Shown here in pieces: positions 8,191 to 17,411 of a stretch of DNA of 64,000 nucleotides (positions are counted from its first letter, which is position 1; each line of letters begins with the position of its first letter). This stretch comes from Salirhabdus euzebyi (lineage in GTDB: Bacteria; Bacillota; Bacilli; Bacillales; Alkalibacillaceae), in the NCBI RefSeq assembly GCF_014207435.1, contig NZ_JACHGH010000003.1:62001-126000 (forward strand), written 5' to 3'. The notes under the pieces are model-generated. The model had not been told where the DNA came from, made no database searches, and saw only the letters and a program-made list of their open reading frames with translations. The position numbers and the translations under genes were made by a program.

Positions 8191-8679
8191 ATGAAATCGA
8201 ACGTCATTGTAAAATTAGGGATTGTATTTGGGATCTTATCCTTTCCTACATTATTTAGAAAACCTTCAGGAAAACTATGGGTACCATTTTTCCTGCTAAA
8301 TGGTGCAATCAATCACGTGTTTGACAAAATCTTAGTGACAAGGAAAAAAGTGAAATATCCCGTTCGGTTCTTACCTAACATCTTTAAAATCAATGTTGTC
8401 TATGATTATTTAGTTTGTCCTTATTTATCCGTTTGGTTTTGTCAATCCACCTACCATTCAAAACTACCAGGTATTATAACAAAACTGATTCTATTCGGTT
8501 TACCACAAGGTGCTTATGAAATTTGGCTGGAAAGAAAAACGAAAACACTTCAGTTTCGAAAGAATTGGCGTTGGATGTATTCGTTATTTCTCGTTTTTAT
8601 CGTGAAAATACTTTCCCGAGGCCTTTTGGAATTGTTTAAGATATCCAAATTGGACAAAGAGAATTTAAAAAATGAATAG
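8191..8679 (+). CDS. CBO0543-type membrane protein
   Basis: This 162-aa protein has about four membrane segments and the conserved string KYPVRFLPNIFKINVVYDYLV together with YHSKLPG, which are typical of Firmicutes membrane proteins of the CBO0543 group. Function is unknown. AAAGGGGG at 8173-8180 sets ATG 8191 (MKSNVIVK); an upstream in-frame extension to 8128 overlaps the previous terminator region and is unlikely. A second CBO0543-type protein lies at 27.5 kb. Confidence 0.65.
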   Translation: MKSNVIVKLGIVFGILSFPTLFRKPSGKLWVPFFLLNGAINHVFDKILVTRKKVKYPVRFLPNIFKINVVYDYLVCPYLSVWFCQSTYHSKLPGIITKLILFGLPQGAYEIWLERKTKTLQFRKNWRWMYSLFLVFIVKILSRGLLELFKISKLDKENLKNE

Positions 8680-8688
8680 CAATTAACA

Positions 8689-8724
8689 GAGCTAAAATAT
8701 CCTCATTTAGCTCTTTTCTTTTTT
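8689..8724 (+). terminator. Rho-independent terminator
   Basis: GAGCTAAA (8689-8696) pairs with TTTAGCTC (8706-8713), followed by a T-rich tail. Confidence 0.85.
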
Positions 8725-8784
8725 AATCGGAGTGATATAATATTATTCCAAGTTTATCCTGTAACATGAAAAGGGGCTAATATA

Positions 8785-9711
8785 GTGAAAGATCAACAGC
8801 ACTTTCTAAAAACAGTTCGTCATTATTTTAAAGAAGAAGGAGAGAAATGGCTGCAACAATTACCTGAGCTGATTCGATATTGTGAAACAAAATGGTCCTT
8901 GAAAATGCACGCCCCTTATAAACTCTCTACCAACTATGTTGCCCCCGCAACAATGTCGAGTGGTGATGAAATTGTTGTTAAACTTTGCATTCCATCTGAT
9001 GGAGTAAGGGATGAAATACTAGCGTTACAAACATTTGATGGAAAAGGGATTGTTAGATTACTAGATTGTGACATCCAAAAGGGAATTATACTATTGGAAA
9101 AAGTAACTCCAGGTCGAATGCTAGCACATATTACCGATGCAGATGAGGCTTGTCGAATAGGGGCAGATGTCGTAAGAGAACTCACACGCCCCGCTCCTAA
9201 AAGATTCCAGATTGCTTCCACGATAGGAAGAGAAGAAAAATTAAGAGTAATTGTAAACGAAAACCCTCACGGACTAGGGCCAATAAAAGCAAAGATTCTT
9301 CAAAAAGCACTTCATATGTTCACTTACCTCAATGAAACTATTGACAAATGGTTCCTTCTTCATGGTGATTTTCATCCTTACAATATCCTCTTAGATGAAA
9401 ATGGTCAATGGAAAGCTATAGACCCGAAAGGATTAATGGGGGAGCTAGAATATGACCTCATACAGTTTATACTGAATATACTTCCTGATGAGGGAGTAGA
9501 GAAGGTTATCCAACAAAGAATCGATATTTTTACAACGGAGTTAAATATAAATAAACAAAGACTACTTTTATGGGGATATTGTCATACTGTCTTAGCAACA
9601 GCTTGGACGGTTAATGAAGACGGTACATTTGATGAGAAATTTTTTCAGTGTATTGCTATTTTTGAAAAGCTCTGTAGTAAATATTTAGAAGAGTTGGAGG
9701 AGATAAGATGA
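8785..9711 (+). CDS. Aminoglycoside/hydroxyurea-type phosphotransferase
   Basis: This 308-aa kinase-like protein belongs to the APH superfamily, nearest the streptomycin-6/hydroxyurea kinase branch. The catalytic loop LLHGDFHPYNILLD carries Asp195 and the metal-binding IDPKGLMGELEYDL carries Asp213; the EPxG-like element appears as LEKVTPGRML. It could inactivate an aminoglycoside or phosphorylate an unrelated small molecule; sequence alone does not show resistance. GTG start after AAAGGGG. It overlaps the following HAD gene by 4 bases (ATGA), and the third gene follows within 11 bases, so the three are probably one operon. Confidence 0.8.
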   Translation: MKDQQHFLKTVRHYFKEEGEKWLQQLPELIRYCETKWSLKMHAPYKLSTNYVAPATMSSGDEIVVKLCIPSDGVRDEILALQTFDGKGIVRLLDCDIQKGIILLEKVTPGRMLAHITDADEACRIGADVVRELTRPAPKRFQIASTIGREEKLRVIVNENPHGLGPIKAKILQKALHMFTYLNETIDKWFLLHGDFHPYNILLDENGQWKAIDPKGLMGELEYDLIQFILNILPDEGVEKVIQQRIDIFTTELNINKQRLLLWGYCHTVLATAWTVNEDGTFDEKFFQCIAIFEKLCSKYLEELEEIR

Positions 9712-10361
9712 TTAAAGCAGTAGTATTTGATTTTGATGGACTAATAGTAGATACAGAGTCTATTTGGTATGAGGCTTATCGCGATGTCTTAGTTGATTAT
9801 GGGATTGATTTACAGCTTGAACAATTTGCAAAAGTAATTGGCACCAATGATACTGTTCTATATGACTACATAAGAAAAAATAGCAAAAAGGAAGTTGATC
9901 GAAATGTAATAGAAGGGGCAGCTCATAAGGTGTTTCATGAAAAAATGGGACAGCCTGCTTTGCGTGAAGGCGTGCGAGAATACTTAAATTCAGCAAAGCG
10001 TTTAGGGTTAAAAATTGGGTTGGCTTCTAGTTCTAGTAGAAAATGGGTAACCGACTACTTAAAAATATTCGAAATAGATCACTATTTTGAAACCATTCAT
10101 ACGCGTGATGACGTGCAGTTTGTCAAACCAGACCCAGCTCTTTATCTTCTTGCAGTAGACAAACTCCATGTAAAACCAAATGAAGCCCTAGCATTTGAGG
10201 ATTCTTTAAATGGGATGACTGCAGCTTTAAATGCAGGGCTATACTGCGTTATTGTTCCTAATCCTGTTACAAGCGATTTACCTTTTCAAGATTTTCATTA
10301 TCGTTTACAATCTATGTCCGAGTGTTCTCTAGAGAAACTGTTAAATAAAATTAATACTTGA
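9708..10361 (+). CDS. HAD-superfamily hydrolase (beta-phosphoglucomutase/YhcW-like)
   Basis: This 217-aa HAD subfamily IA phosphatase has motif I DFDGLIVDTES (nucleophile Asp9), motif II as ASSSS (about residues 105-109), the Lys in VKPDP, and motif III AFEDSLNGMTAA. The cap domain is helical (residues 15-90). It resembles B. subtilis YhcW, of unproven substrate. It is translationally coupled to the upstream kinase. Confidence 0.85.
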   Translation: MIKAVVFDFDGLIVDTESIWYEAYRDVLVDYGIDLQLEQFAKVIGTNDTVLYDYIRKNSKKEVDRNVIEGAAHKVFHEKMGQPALREGVREYLNSAKRLGLKIGLASSSSRKWVTDYLKIFEIDHYFETIHTRDDVQFVKPDPALYLLAVDKLHVKPNEALAFEDSLNGMTAALNAGLYCVIVPNPVTSDLPFQDFHYRLQSMSECSLEKLLNKINT

Positions 10362-10371
10362 GGTGAATTGT

Positions 10372-10908
10372 TTGAAACGAATTATGGTAATGGGAGTTTC
10401 TGCAGGTGTAGGAAAATCAACCTTTTCGAAACAGTTAGGGGAAATTTTAAATCTTAATGTTCACCATCTTGATACTTTGTATTGGAAGCCCGGGTGGGTA
10501 GAAGCTTCTTTAGAGGAGTTTTCTCAAAAGCAGAACGAAATAGTAAAAGAGGACGAATGGATTATTGAAGGTAATTACAGTAATACATATGATATTAGAA
10601 TGAAGAGAGCAGACACGATTATTTATTTAGAATTGCCTTTACGCGTCTGCTTATATCGAGTAATAACTAGATTCTTAAAAAACTTAGGGAAAAACCGTTC
10701 TGATATGGGAGAAGGTTGTACAGAAAAATTAGACTATCCATTTCTTAAATTTATTATCACGACATATAAGTCTAGAAAGAAAAAGATGCGGGATAGATTT
10801 CAAGTTTTTCTGAAAAACGGAAAAGATAAAAAAGTGTATGAACTGAAAAGTAAAAAAGAAATACGTGAATTCTTACATAATTTAGCACACGATATACAAA
10901 AAGGTTAG
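10372..10908 (+). CDS. P-loop topology-modulation (FlaR-like) kinase
   Basis: This 178-aa adenylate-kinase-like P-loop protein has Walker A GVSAGVGKST (residues 8-17), then HHLDTLYWKPGWVEA and WIIEGNYSNTYDIRMKRADTIIYL, the signature of the DNA topology modulation/FlaR family. The real substrate is unknown, and the family name comes from an old phenotype. GAGGTG at 10360-10365 gives 6-nt spacing to TTG 10372, which I take as the start. Third gene of the probable three-gene operon. Confidence 0.78.
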   Translation: MKRIMVMGVSAGVGKSTFSKQLGEILNLNVHHLDTLYWKPGWVEASLEEFSQKQNEIVKEDEWIIEGNYSNTYDIRMKRADTIIYLELPLRVCLYRVITRFLKNLGKNRSDMGEGCTEKLDYPFLKFIITTYKSRKKKMRDRFQVFLKNGKDKKVYELKSKKEIREFLHNLAHDIQKG

Positions 10909-11025
10909 CTATTACTTTTTTCCTCATTTCTATTCATTTGTACTATAAATGAAATCTTCTTCTATATATAGTAATGGATTCCATTTAGTTGGGCATCTAA
11001 AATTGATAGGAAAAGGGGAGAGGTA

Positions 11026-12519
11026 ATGCTAAGAAAAAGTTTATTTGCGTTTCTAATCTTTTTTCTCATTCTGCCGGGCAATAGTTTTGCTGGATCTTTC
11101 GGAAAAGATGATCCTTCCGGTGTACCAGGTCAGTGGTATGTTGGAGATGAGCCATCTTATATCTCTACAGACAAGCATCCAATTTTATTTGTTCATGGCC
11201 TAAACAGCTCGTCTAACACATGGTGGAACGAAAATGACATGTATGCAACAGCCTATAATAATGGTTATGAAACGTCTTTTATTGATCTTTATCCTACAAA
11301 AAACATGTGGGATAATGGATATTTATTAGCCGAAAAGTTGCGCGACATCTACAACCATTTTGGTGAAAAGGTAGTCGTTGTTGCTCATAGTAAAGGTGGA
11401 ATAGATACACAATCAGCACTTGTGCATTATGGAGCACATCCTTATGTAGAAAGAGTCATTACATTATCAACCCCACATCACGGATCCCAACTAGCTGACC
11501 TCGCATACAGTAGTTGGGCTGGTTGGTTGAGTGGTATTTTAGGAAGTAAAAATGACGCGACGTACTCACTTCAGACAGGCTATATGAGTTATTTTAGAAA
11601 TCTAACAGATAGACATGCAGATGTTTATCAAAATCCAATTTATACATTCGGTGGAACAAAATGGGGCAGCTTCGGAAGTTCTCTTTATTGGGGAGGTTTA
11701 TACTTAAGGGCATACGGCCAAAATGATGGAGCTGTTACCGTAAGTAGTTCAAGATTGCCTTACGCAACAGAAATTGCCGTTGATAAGTGGAATCATTCCA
11801 CGATTAAAGAAGGTTCATCTACGTTTTATCACTTTGATAACTATTTAAAAGAAAACGTCTACTCCATGGCTAGCTTTAAGACTACATCGATTCCTCAGCA
11901 AACAAAGCCAAGAGAAAATGCTGGCGCCTACATTACGGGTGGAGAATTTAAAGGGAACAACAAGATAGATATTTCCGTTGAAGAAGATGCGGAAGAAATT
12001 ACAGTGGATTTTGTTAGTGACAAACAAATGGAAGAACTCGTCTTAACAGACCCGAATGGCCAAACTTTTGCGAATTATGAGCTTCAAAATGATACGGAGT
12101 TTTTCAATGGAGCATACCACCATACATTAACGATTGCTAATCCATCAGCTGGAAAATGGAAACTTACTACTAACTCCAACAACAAGGCAAGTTACTTACT
12201 ACAAGTTTCTTTCACAAGTAAATTGAATGACATGTTTACGGTTAGTCTAGATGGAAAAAAGAATGTAAAGACTACTGTTAAGGATAAACAACTAAAAGTA
12301 AAAACTGATATGACATTAGAATATTATAAAAATGGAAAATTAAAAATGCATAAAATTAATGTGAAGAAAAATAGTAGTGGAACCTATAAAATTCCTCATT
12401 TTGATGATGGAATGTATAATATAACCATAAACCTAAAAGGTAAATATGGAAAAGAAGATTTCCAACGCACCATTATCAAATCCATTTATATTGATGAAGA
12501 CGGGATTGTATATGAATAA
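11026..12519 (+). CDS. Secreted lipase/esterase with alpha/beta-hydrolase fold
   Basis: This 497-aa exported protein has a signal peptide at residues 1-22 (hydrophobic core LFAFLIFFLILPGN, cleavage near FAG-S). A lipase domain follows with the oxyanion-type FVHGLNSSS (56-63), the nucleophile elbow VAHSKGG (Ser122), and a probable Asp234 (GQNDGAV) and His257 (KWNHSTI). Residues from about 300 form a beta-rich C-terminal region without a recognised name. It is probably released or wall-associated and hydrolyses lipid or ester substrates. Start ATG after AAAGGGGAGAGG. Confidence 0.83.
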   Translation: MLRKSLFAFLIFFLILPGNSFAGSFGKDDPSGVPGQWYVGDEPSYISTDKHPILFVHGLNSSSNTWWNENDMYATAYNNGYETSFIDLYPTKNMWDNGYLLAEKLRDIYNHFGEKVVVVAHSKGGIDTQSALVHYGAHPYVERVITLSTPHHGSQLADLAYSSWAGWLSGILGSKNDATYSLQTGYMSYFRNLTDRHADVYQNPIYTFGGTKWGSFGSSLYWGGLYLRAYGQNDGAVTVSSSRLPYATEIAVDKWNHSTIKEGSSTFYHFDNYLKENVYSMASFKTTSIPQQTKPRENAGAYITGGEFKGNNKIDISVEEDAEEITVDFVSDKQMEELVLTDPNGQTFANYELQNDTEFFNGAYHHTLTIANPSAGKWKLTTNSNNKASYLLQVSFTSKLNDMFTVSLDGKKNVKTTVKDKQLKVKTDMTLEYYKNGKLKMHKINVKKNSSGTYKIPHFDDGMYNITINLKGKYGKEDFQRTIIKSIYIDEDGIVYE

Positions 12520-12528
12520 GTAATAGAT

Positions 12529-12567
12529 AGATCCTCCTGCAGATAGTAAAACAGGGGGATCTTTTTC
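12529..12567 (+). terminator. Rho-independent terminator
   Basis: AGATCCTCCTG pairs with CAGGGGGATCT (one G-U pair), followed by T5. Confidence 0.88.
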
Positions 12568-12583
12568 TGTTTAAACAAACTAC

Positions 12584-12642
12584 TTGAAAGTCAAAGAAGG
12601 TCAAAGTATAATAAAATCAAACGAAGGTCAAAGAAGGTCAAA
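12584..12642 (+). promoter_or_regulatory. Sigma-A promoter of clpE overlapped by two CtsR operators
   Basis: TTGAAA (12584-12589) and TATAAT (12607-12612) are exactly 17 bases apart. CtsR heptad pairs separated by GAA lie at 12589-12605 (AGTCAAA/GGTCAAA, covering the spacer) and 12626-12642 (GGTCAAA/GGTCAAA, near the expected start of transcription). A degenerate half-site lies at 12615-12621. This predicts heat- and stress-induced release of CtsR repression. Confidence 0.92.
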
Positions 12643-12667
12643 CAAATAAATCGAGGAGGTAATTTGT

Positions 12668-14803
12668 ATGTTGTGTCAAGTTTGTCAAAAAAAACAGGCA
12701 ACAATAAACGTGTATACACAAGTAAATCAGGAGAAAACAGAAATGAAAATGTGTCATTCCTGTTTTGAAAAGCAGCATGCTAAACATAGTATGCCTTCTG
12801 GATTTACTGGCGGATACCCTTTTGATGAGTTATTTAAAGGATTTGGTTCTGTTAATGGATCTTCCCATGCAATGAAGCAACCAACTTCTCCATCTACACA
12901 AGGTGGAAAGGGCGGAAACGGTATGTTGGATCAGTTTGGTCGTAATGTGACAAACCAAGCAAGAAATGGACAAGTTGATCCGGTTATAGGTAGAGACAAA
13001 GAAGTTGAGAGAGTTATCGAAATTTTAAATAGAAGAAATAAGAACAATCCAGTCCTCATTGGGGAGCCTGGAGTCGGGAAAACAGCAATAGCAGAAGGGT
13101 TAGCTTTAAAAATAATAGCTGGAGAAGTCCCAGCTAAAATTTTAAATAAAGAATTATATGTAATGGATGTTGCTTCTTTAACAGCAGGAACAGGAATTCG
13201 TGGTTCCTTTGAGGAGCGTATTAAAGCTATTATTAATGAGCTGCAAACACGTCAAAATGTTATCTTATTTATTGATGAAATTCATCAGTTAGTAGGTGCA
13301 GGTGCTGCTGAAGGTTCCATGGATGCAGGAAATATTTTAAAGCCAGCATTGGCTAGAGGCGAGTTGCAAGTTATTGGAGCAACAACGTTAAAAGAGTATC
13401 GTCAGATTGAAAAAGATGCCGCATTAGAAAGACGATTCCAACCGATTATAGTAAAAGAACCAACAATCGTTGAAGCGATGGAAATCTTAAAAGGTTTACA
13501 AGCAAGATATGAAGAATATCATCAGGTTCAGTTTACAGAAGAAGCGATTAAAGCCTGTGTAACATTGTCAGACCGATACATTCAAGATCGTTTTCTACCA
13601 GATAAAGCAATTGACTTACTTGATGAAGCAGGTTCAAAAGTAAATCTTTTATCTGAAGGAAAAGAATCAGCTACTATAAAAAATCAACTAAATGAAATAC
13701 GTCATAAAAAACAAGAAGCAACAGTAGCAGAACGATATGAAGAAGCTGCTAAACTGCGTGATGAAGAGTTAGAGTTGGAAAATCAACTGCAAGAAGGGCA
13801 CACACCAAACAAAGGAATTGTAGATGAAGATTTTATTCTGAGTCTAATCGAAAGTAAGACAAGCATTCCTGTCGGTAAGCTACAAGAAAACGAAAAAGAA
13901 AAAGTGAAGAATTTAGAAGGTAATCTTGCTAGTAAAGTTATTGGACAAGGTGAAGCAGTTAAAAAGGTGGCAAAAGCAATACGTCGTAGTCGCGCTGGCT
14001 TGAAATCAAAATATAGGCCTATTGGATCCTTCTTATTTGTTGGTCCAACTGGGGTTGGTAAAACCGAATTATCAAAATCACTAGCAGAAGAACTTTTTGG
14101 TTCAAAAGAAACGATGATTAGACTAGACATGAGTGAATATATGGAGAGACACGCGGTTTCCAAGTTAATTGGCTCACCACCAGGATATGTGGGGCATGAA
14201 GAAGCAGGACAGTTAACGGAAAAAGTAAGACGTAATCCTTATAGTCTTATTTTGTTGGATGAAATAGAAAAAGCTCATCCTGATGTTCAACATATGTTCC
14301 TACAAATTTTAGAGGATGGTAGACTAACAGATAGTCAAGGTAGAACCGTAAGCTTCAAGGATACCGTTGTCATCATGACTAGTAATGCAGGAGTAAGCCA
14401 TAAGAAAATTACAGTTGGCTTTAACTCAGTCGGGGAAGATATGGTGAAAGAATCCAGCATATTAGAGGCGCTAGGTTCGTACTTTAAACCAGAATTCCTA
14501 AACCGTTTTGATTCTATTATTGAATTTAACAAGTTAGAAAAAGATAATTTACTTCATATCTTAGACTTAATGCTAGCAGATTTAGAAAAGCAACTAGAAG
14601 AACAAGGAGTTAAACTGGAAGTAAATGTAGATGCAAAAAATAAACTAATTGAACTAGGCTATCACCCAACGTTTGGTGCACGCCCACTACGTCGTGTTAT
14701 CCAAGAACAATTAGAAGATAAAATTGCGGACGTATTGTTAGAAGAAGAAGGAAAAGAACAGTTAATCGTATCTGTGGAAGAGAATGAAATCGTTATTAGA
14801 TGA
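12668..14803 (+). CDS. clpE: ClpE, ATP-dependent Clp protease ATPase subunit
   Basis: This 711-aa Hsp100 unfoldase feeds misfolded proteins to ClpP. Its N-terminal zinc finger has Cys3-x2-Cys6 and Cys29-x2-Cys32, the mark of ClpE against ClpC. The first AAA domain has GEPGVGKTA (132-140) and [12 protein letters not shown]-like segment [13 protein letters not shown] lies near 360, and the second AAA domain has [10 protein letters not shown] (about 457-466) and [12 protein letters not shown]. Length agrees with the family (about 700 aa). AGGAGG precedes ATG 12668. CtsR operators cover the promoter. Confidence 0.96.
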   Translation: MLCQVCQKKQATINVYTQVNQEKTEMKMCHSCFEKQHAKHSMPSGFTGGYPFDELFKGFGSVNGSSHAMKQPTSPSTQGGKGGNGMLDQFGRNVTNQARNGQVDPVIGRDKEVERVIEILNRRNKNNPVLIGEPGVGKTAIAEGLALKIIAGEVPAKILNKELYVMDVASLTAGTGIRGSFEERIKAIINELQTRQNVILFIDEIHQLVGAGAAEGSMDAGNILKPALARGELQVIGATTLKEYRQIEKDAALERRFQPIIVKEPTIVEAMEILKGLQARYEEYHQVQFTEEAIKACVTLSDRYIQDRFLPDKAIDLLDEAGSKVNLLSEGKESATIKNQLNEIRHKKQEATVAERYEEAAKLRDEELELENQLQEGHTPNKGIVDEDFILSLIESKTSIPVGKLQENEKEKVKNLEGNLASKVIGQGEAVKKVAKAIRRSRAGLKSKYRPIGSFLFVGPTGVGKTELSKSLAEELFGSKETMIRLDMSEYMERHAVSKLIGSPPGYVGHEEAGQLTEKVRRNPYSLILLDEIEKAHPDVQHMFLQILEDGRLTDSQGRTVSFKDTVVIMTSNAGVSHKKITVGFNSVGEDMVKESSILEALGSYFKPEFLNRFDSIIEFNKLEKDNLLHILDLMLADLEKQLEEQGVKLEVNVDAKNKLIELGYHPTFGARPLRRVIQEQLEDKIADVLLEEEGKEQLIVSVEENEIVIR

Positions 14804-14827
14804 GGACCCAATCCGGGTCCTTTTTTT
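14803..14827 (+). terminator. Rho-independent terminator of clpE
   Basis: AGGACCC and GGGTCCT with a 5-nt loop and T7, starting at the clpE stop. Confidence 0.9.
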
Positions 14828-14945
14828 ACATTTTATAAGTGAAATTCAAAATAGTTCTCCTTTGCAGTAGTATGTATCGTTATAAAGGCCGTACAACTGG
14901 TTAGAATGGTGGATAATATTGCATATAGTTAAGGAGACCTATAAA

Positions 14946-15407
14946 TTGGCAACTAATAATGTCGTTAAAAAATATACCTCTCGTATTATTTGGTCGGGAA
15001 TATTATTTGGAATAGGAATTGCTGCTTTTATAGATGAGACTGTATTTCACCAATTACTTCATTGGCATCATTTTTATGATAAATCAACCAAAGAAATAGG
15101 ATTAGTTTCAGATGGTTTTTTCCATGCGTTTAGTTGGTTTGCCACCATTGGGGGGTTATTTTTGTTTGCGGATTTACGTAGACGACAAATACTACAATTC
15201 AAACCGTGGTTTGGTGGGATATTTCTTGGGATTGGTATGTTTCAATTGTATGATGGAACGATTCAGCATAAGCTAATGCGAATCCACCAAATTCGTTACG
15301 TCGAAAACATCCTGATGTATGACTTAATCTGGAACATTATTGCGGTTGTCCTAATTATCCTCGGTCTTTTTTTAACAGTTCGTTCTCGAAACAAAGCAGG
15401 TGGATAA
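14946..15407 (+). CDS. DUF2243 membrane protein
   Basis: This 153-aa protein has four membrane segments and conserved histidines: DETVFHQLLHWHHFYD after the first segment, GFFHAFSW, and DGTIQHKLMRIHQIRY. This matches DUF2243. The His pattern suggests haem or metal binding, and the family is commonly found next to CtaG-type copper/oxidase assembly proteins, as here; the link is inference. The start is TTG 14946, 9 bases after GGAG at 14933-14936. The stop almost touches the ctaG-like start, so the two are co-transcribed. Confidence 0.8.
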   Translation: MATNNVVKKYTSRIIWSGILFGIGIAAFIDETVFHQLLHWHHFYDKSTKEIGLVSDGFFHAFSWFATIGGLFLFADLRRRQILQFKPWFGGIFLGIGMFQLYDGTIQHKLMRIHQIRYVENILMYDLIWNIIAVVLIILGLFLTVRSRNKAGG

Positions 15408-15408
15408 T

Positions 15409-16188
15409 ATGGAGAATCATCATCACATACCAGCAGTTAGCCTATTCAACCAGCTTATTTTAGCACTTCCATTTATTTTAGGTGTAGTTTTATATGTAAT
15501 TTGTGTAGTTTATTCGAACCGAACATATAAAAAATGGCCAATATCACGTTTACTTTTCTGGTTTGGAGGTTGTTTTTTAGCCATTATAACTGTTTTAGGA
15601 CCACTAGCAGTCCGTGCTCATGTCCATTTTCCAACCCATATGATTGGGCACTTGTTTCTCGGCATGCTTGCACCCCTTTTAATGGTAGTAGCAATGCCCA
15701 TGACATTGCTTCTCCGTACACTTCCAGTACGTTATGCTCGTCTGATAACAAAAGTACTTCGTAGTAAAATCATAGGACACTTGACTAATCCAATCATAAC
15801 TGGGATCCTAAATGTTGGTGGACTTTGGATTATTTACACGACAAATCTATACATTTTGATGCACGAAAACATATTATTTCATGTGGTCGTGCACTTACAT
15901 GTTTTTCTAGCAGGCTACTTCTTTACCATTTCTATTATTTATCTAGATCCAACTATTCACCGTTACAGCTTTGCATTTCGGACAATTGTTTTTATCCTGG
16001 CATTGGCTGGACACGGAATTTTATCAAAATACATATATGCAAATCCACCGAATGGTGTTAACGGTTACGAAGCTGAAGTTGGTGCTATGATTATGTATTA
16101 TGGAGGTGATTTAGTCGATGTCATCCTCATTGTAATTCTTTTTTACCAGTGGTATAAAGCTACTGCACCAAAACCAAATGCAATATAA
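15409..16188 (+). CDS. ctaG: Cytochrome c oxidase assembly protein, CtaG/caa3 family
   Basis: This 259-aa protein with about seven membrane helices belongs to the caa3 CtaG family, which helps insert copper or assemble the caa3-type terminal oxidase. The family features include RAHVHFPTHMIGHLFLGMLAPLL, FHVVVHLHVFLAGYFF, and a late GHGILSKYIYANPP. It is shorter than B. subtilis CtaG (about 297 aa) and may be a paralogue. AGGTGG precedes ATG 15409; GTG 15400 would lie inside that site. It follows the DUF2243 gene directly. Confidence 0.8.
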   Translation: MENHHHIPAVSLFNQLILALPFILGVVLYVICVVYSNRTYKKWPISRLLFWFGGCFLAIITVLGPLAVRAHVHFPTHMIGHLFLGMLAPLLMVVAMPMTLLLRTLPVRYARLITKVLRSKIIGHLTNPIITGILNVGGLWIIYTTNLYILMHENILFHVVVHLHVFLAGYFFTISIIYLDPTIHRYSFAFRTIVFILALAGHGILSKYIYANPPNGVNGYEAEVGAMIMYYGGDLVDVILIVILFYQWYKATAPKPNAI

Positions 16189-16200
16189 AATTCAACGTGA

Positions 16201-16231
16201 AAACAGGCCTTACTAGGTCTGTTTTTTTTTA
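16201..16231 (+). terminator. Rho-independent terminator
   Basis: ACAGGCC pairs with GGTCTGT (one G-U pair), followed by nine T. Confidence 0.87.
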
Positions 16232-16296
16232 TGATTATTTTTCTTCCCTTTACAGAAAATAACGATAGTTATCAGAAAGGAAGGTGAAATGATGTG

Positions 16297-16509
16297 ATGC
16301 ATAGTGCAAAATTTGGTGTTCATGAAATATCTGATGTACGAGAGCTTTTAGCCTTTAAAACAACATGCTTAAGCCTTGATAAGGAAAGAGTAGAAAAAGT
16401 ACAAAACCCTGAGCTGAGACTATTAATTGAACAAAGTATGGATCATGGAAAAAAATCGGTTATAGGTATGAAGGATTTACTAAGCTCTGCTAAAAAGACA
16501 TTACATTAA
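16297..16509 (+). CDS. Small spore-coat-like protein, YraE type, copy 1
   Basis: This protein of about 70 aa carries HEISDVRELLAFKTTCLSL and a helical tail. It is homologous to the product of 16817-17005 (HETLEMHELITFKSLCLT). It resembles the small partner proteins of the B. subtilis yraD-yraG coat cluster. AAGGTGA at 16281-16287 serves ATG 16297 or the adjacent in-frame GTG 16294. First gene of a four-gene run made of two repeated gene pairs. Confidence 0.65.
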   Translation: MHSAKFGVHEISDVRELLAFKTTCLSLDKERVEKVQNPELRLLIEQSMDHGKKSVIGMKDLLSSAKKTLH

Positions 16510-16522
16510 AGGAGGAAGGAAT

Positions 16523-16795
16523 GTGGAAACTAATCCATTAAGCACTACTGATCAGACCATTGCAACAGATATGTTGTTCGAAGCAAAGGCAGCAATAAAA
16601 GATATCGCAACTGCAATAACTGAAACAACTTCAAAAGAAGTACGAGATTTTTTAACGAAGGAATTAAAAGATGCTATTAACCAACAGGAAAGAATATTTA
16701 ACTTCTTACAGAACAAAGGCATTTATCATGCGAAAAATGTGAAAGATCAGTTGGACTTAGATATTGAATTTGCAAATAGAGCTTTAGGCGAATAA
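16523..16795 (+). CDS. CotF/YraD-like spore coat protein, copy 1
   Basis: This 90-aa helical protein has TTDQTIATDMLFEAKAAIKD, a CotF-family core, and NFLQNKGIYHAKNVKDQLDLD near the C-terminus. CotF-type proteins are deposited on the spore. GTG start after AAAGGAGGAAGGAAT. It is 13 bases downstream of its small partner and clearly paralogous to 17018-17317. Confidence 0.75.
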   Translation: METNPLSTTDQTIATDMLFEAKAAIKDIATAITETTSKEVRDFLTKELKDAINQQERIFNFLQNKGIYHAKNVKDQLDLDIEFANRALGE

Positions 16796-16816
16796 TACAT
16801 GAAAGTAGGGAAACAA

Positions 16817-17005
16817 ATGAATGATGAATTATATCAACATGAAACATTAGAAATGCACGAACTTATTACTTTTAAGAGTTTGTGTTTAACGAAGGCTACT
16901 ATTATGCAAGCACTTGTTACAGATGAGAAACTGAAAAGCCTCATGCAACAAGATGCAAGTATGCACGATAAGCATATTAACGTATTAAAAAGTCATTTGT
17001 CCTAA
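16817..17005 (+). CDS. Small spore-coat-like protein, YraE type, copy 2
   Basis: This 62-aa protein matches copy 1 over HELITFKSLCLT and the alternating helical pattern that follows. I take ATG 16817 (MNDELYQHE), with GTAGGGA just upstream, over ATG 16799, which has no ribosome site. It is the first member of the second gene pair. Confidence 0.65.
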   Translation: MNDELYQHETLEMHELITFKSLCLTKATIMQALVTDEKLKSLMQQDASMHDKHINVLKSHLS

Positions 17006-17017
17006 GGAGGGAAAACA

Positions 17018-17317
17018 ATGAACCCATTAATTGAGAAGCTTATTGGAGTGGCGGATCTGTCAGATCAAGTAATTGCAACAGACATTTTAATGGCAGCAAA
17101 AGCAGAAATAAGAAATTATGCTGTAGCCATTACAGAATCTGCATCACCTGAAGTAAGACAAAGCTTAACACAACAAATAGAAGAAGTTATACATTTTCAC
17201 GAACAGATTTCAAATTATATGATTGAAAAAGGTTTTTATCATCCTCATGACGTACCAAAACAGCTTGATCAAGATATGCATATAGCTCAGACAGCATTGA
17301 ATTTAGGAAATAACTAA
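17018..17317 (+). CDS. CotF/YraD-like spore coat protein, copy 2
   Basis: This 99-aa protein has SDQVIATDILMAAKAEIRNY and EKGFYHPHDVPKQLDQD, closely following the YraD pattern. It is longer and better conserved relative to YraD than copy 1. AAGGAGGG precedes ATG 17018. Last gene of the coat cluster; a strong terminator follows. Confidence 0.8.
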   Translation: MNPLIEKLIGVADLSDQVIATDILMAAKAEIRNYAVAITESASPEVRQSLTQQIEEVIHFHEQISNYMIEKGFYHPHDVPKQLDQDMHIAQTALNLGNN

Positions 17318-17328
17318 AATGTACATAA

Positions 17329-17366
17329 GAGAGGGAGTTGCCAAAAAGGCAACTTCCTCTTTTTTC
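17329..17366 (+). terminator. Rho-independent terminator of the coat cluster
   Basis: AGAGGGAGTTGCC and GGCAACTTCCTCT form a 13-bp stem (one mispair) with an A5 loop and T6. Confidence 0.93.
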
Positions 17367-17411
17367 ATACAAATAAAAAGTTATAAAAAGACAGTAGTTT
17401 TTTATTATCAT

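Noticed and set aside
13783-14163. 126-codon minus-strand frame inside clpE
   Set aside because: Shadow of clpE, whose motifs are unambiguous.
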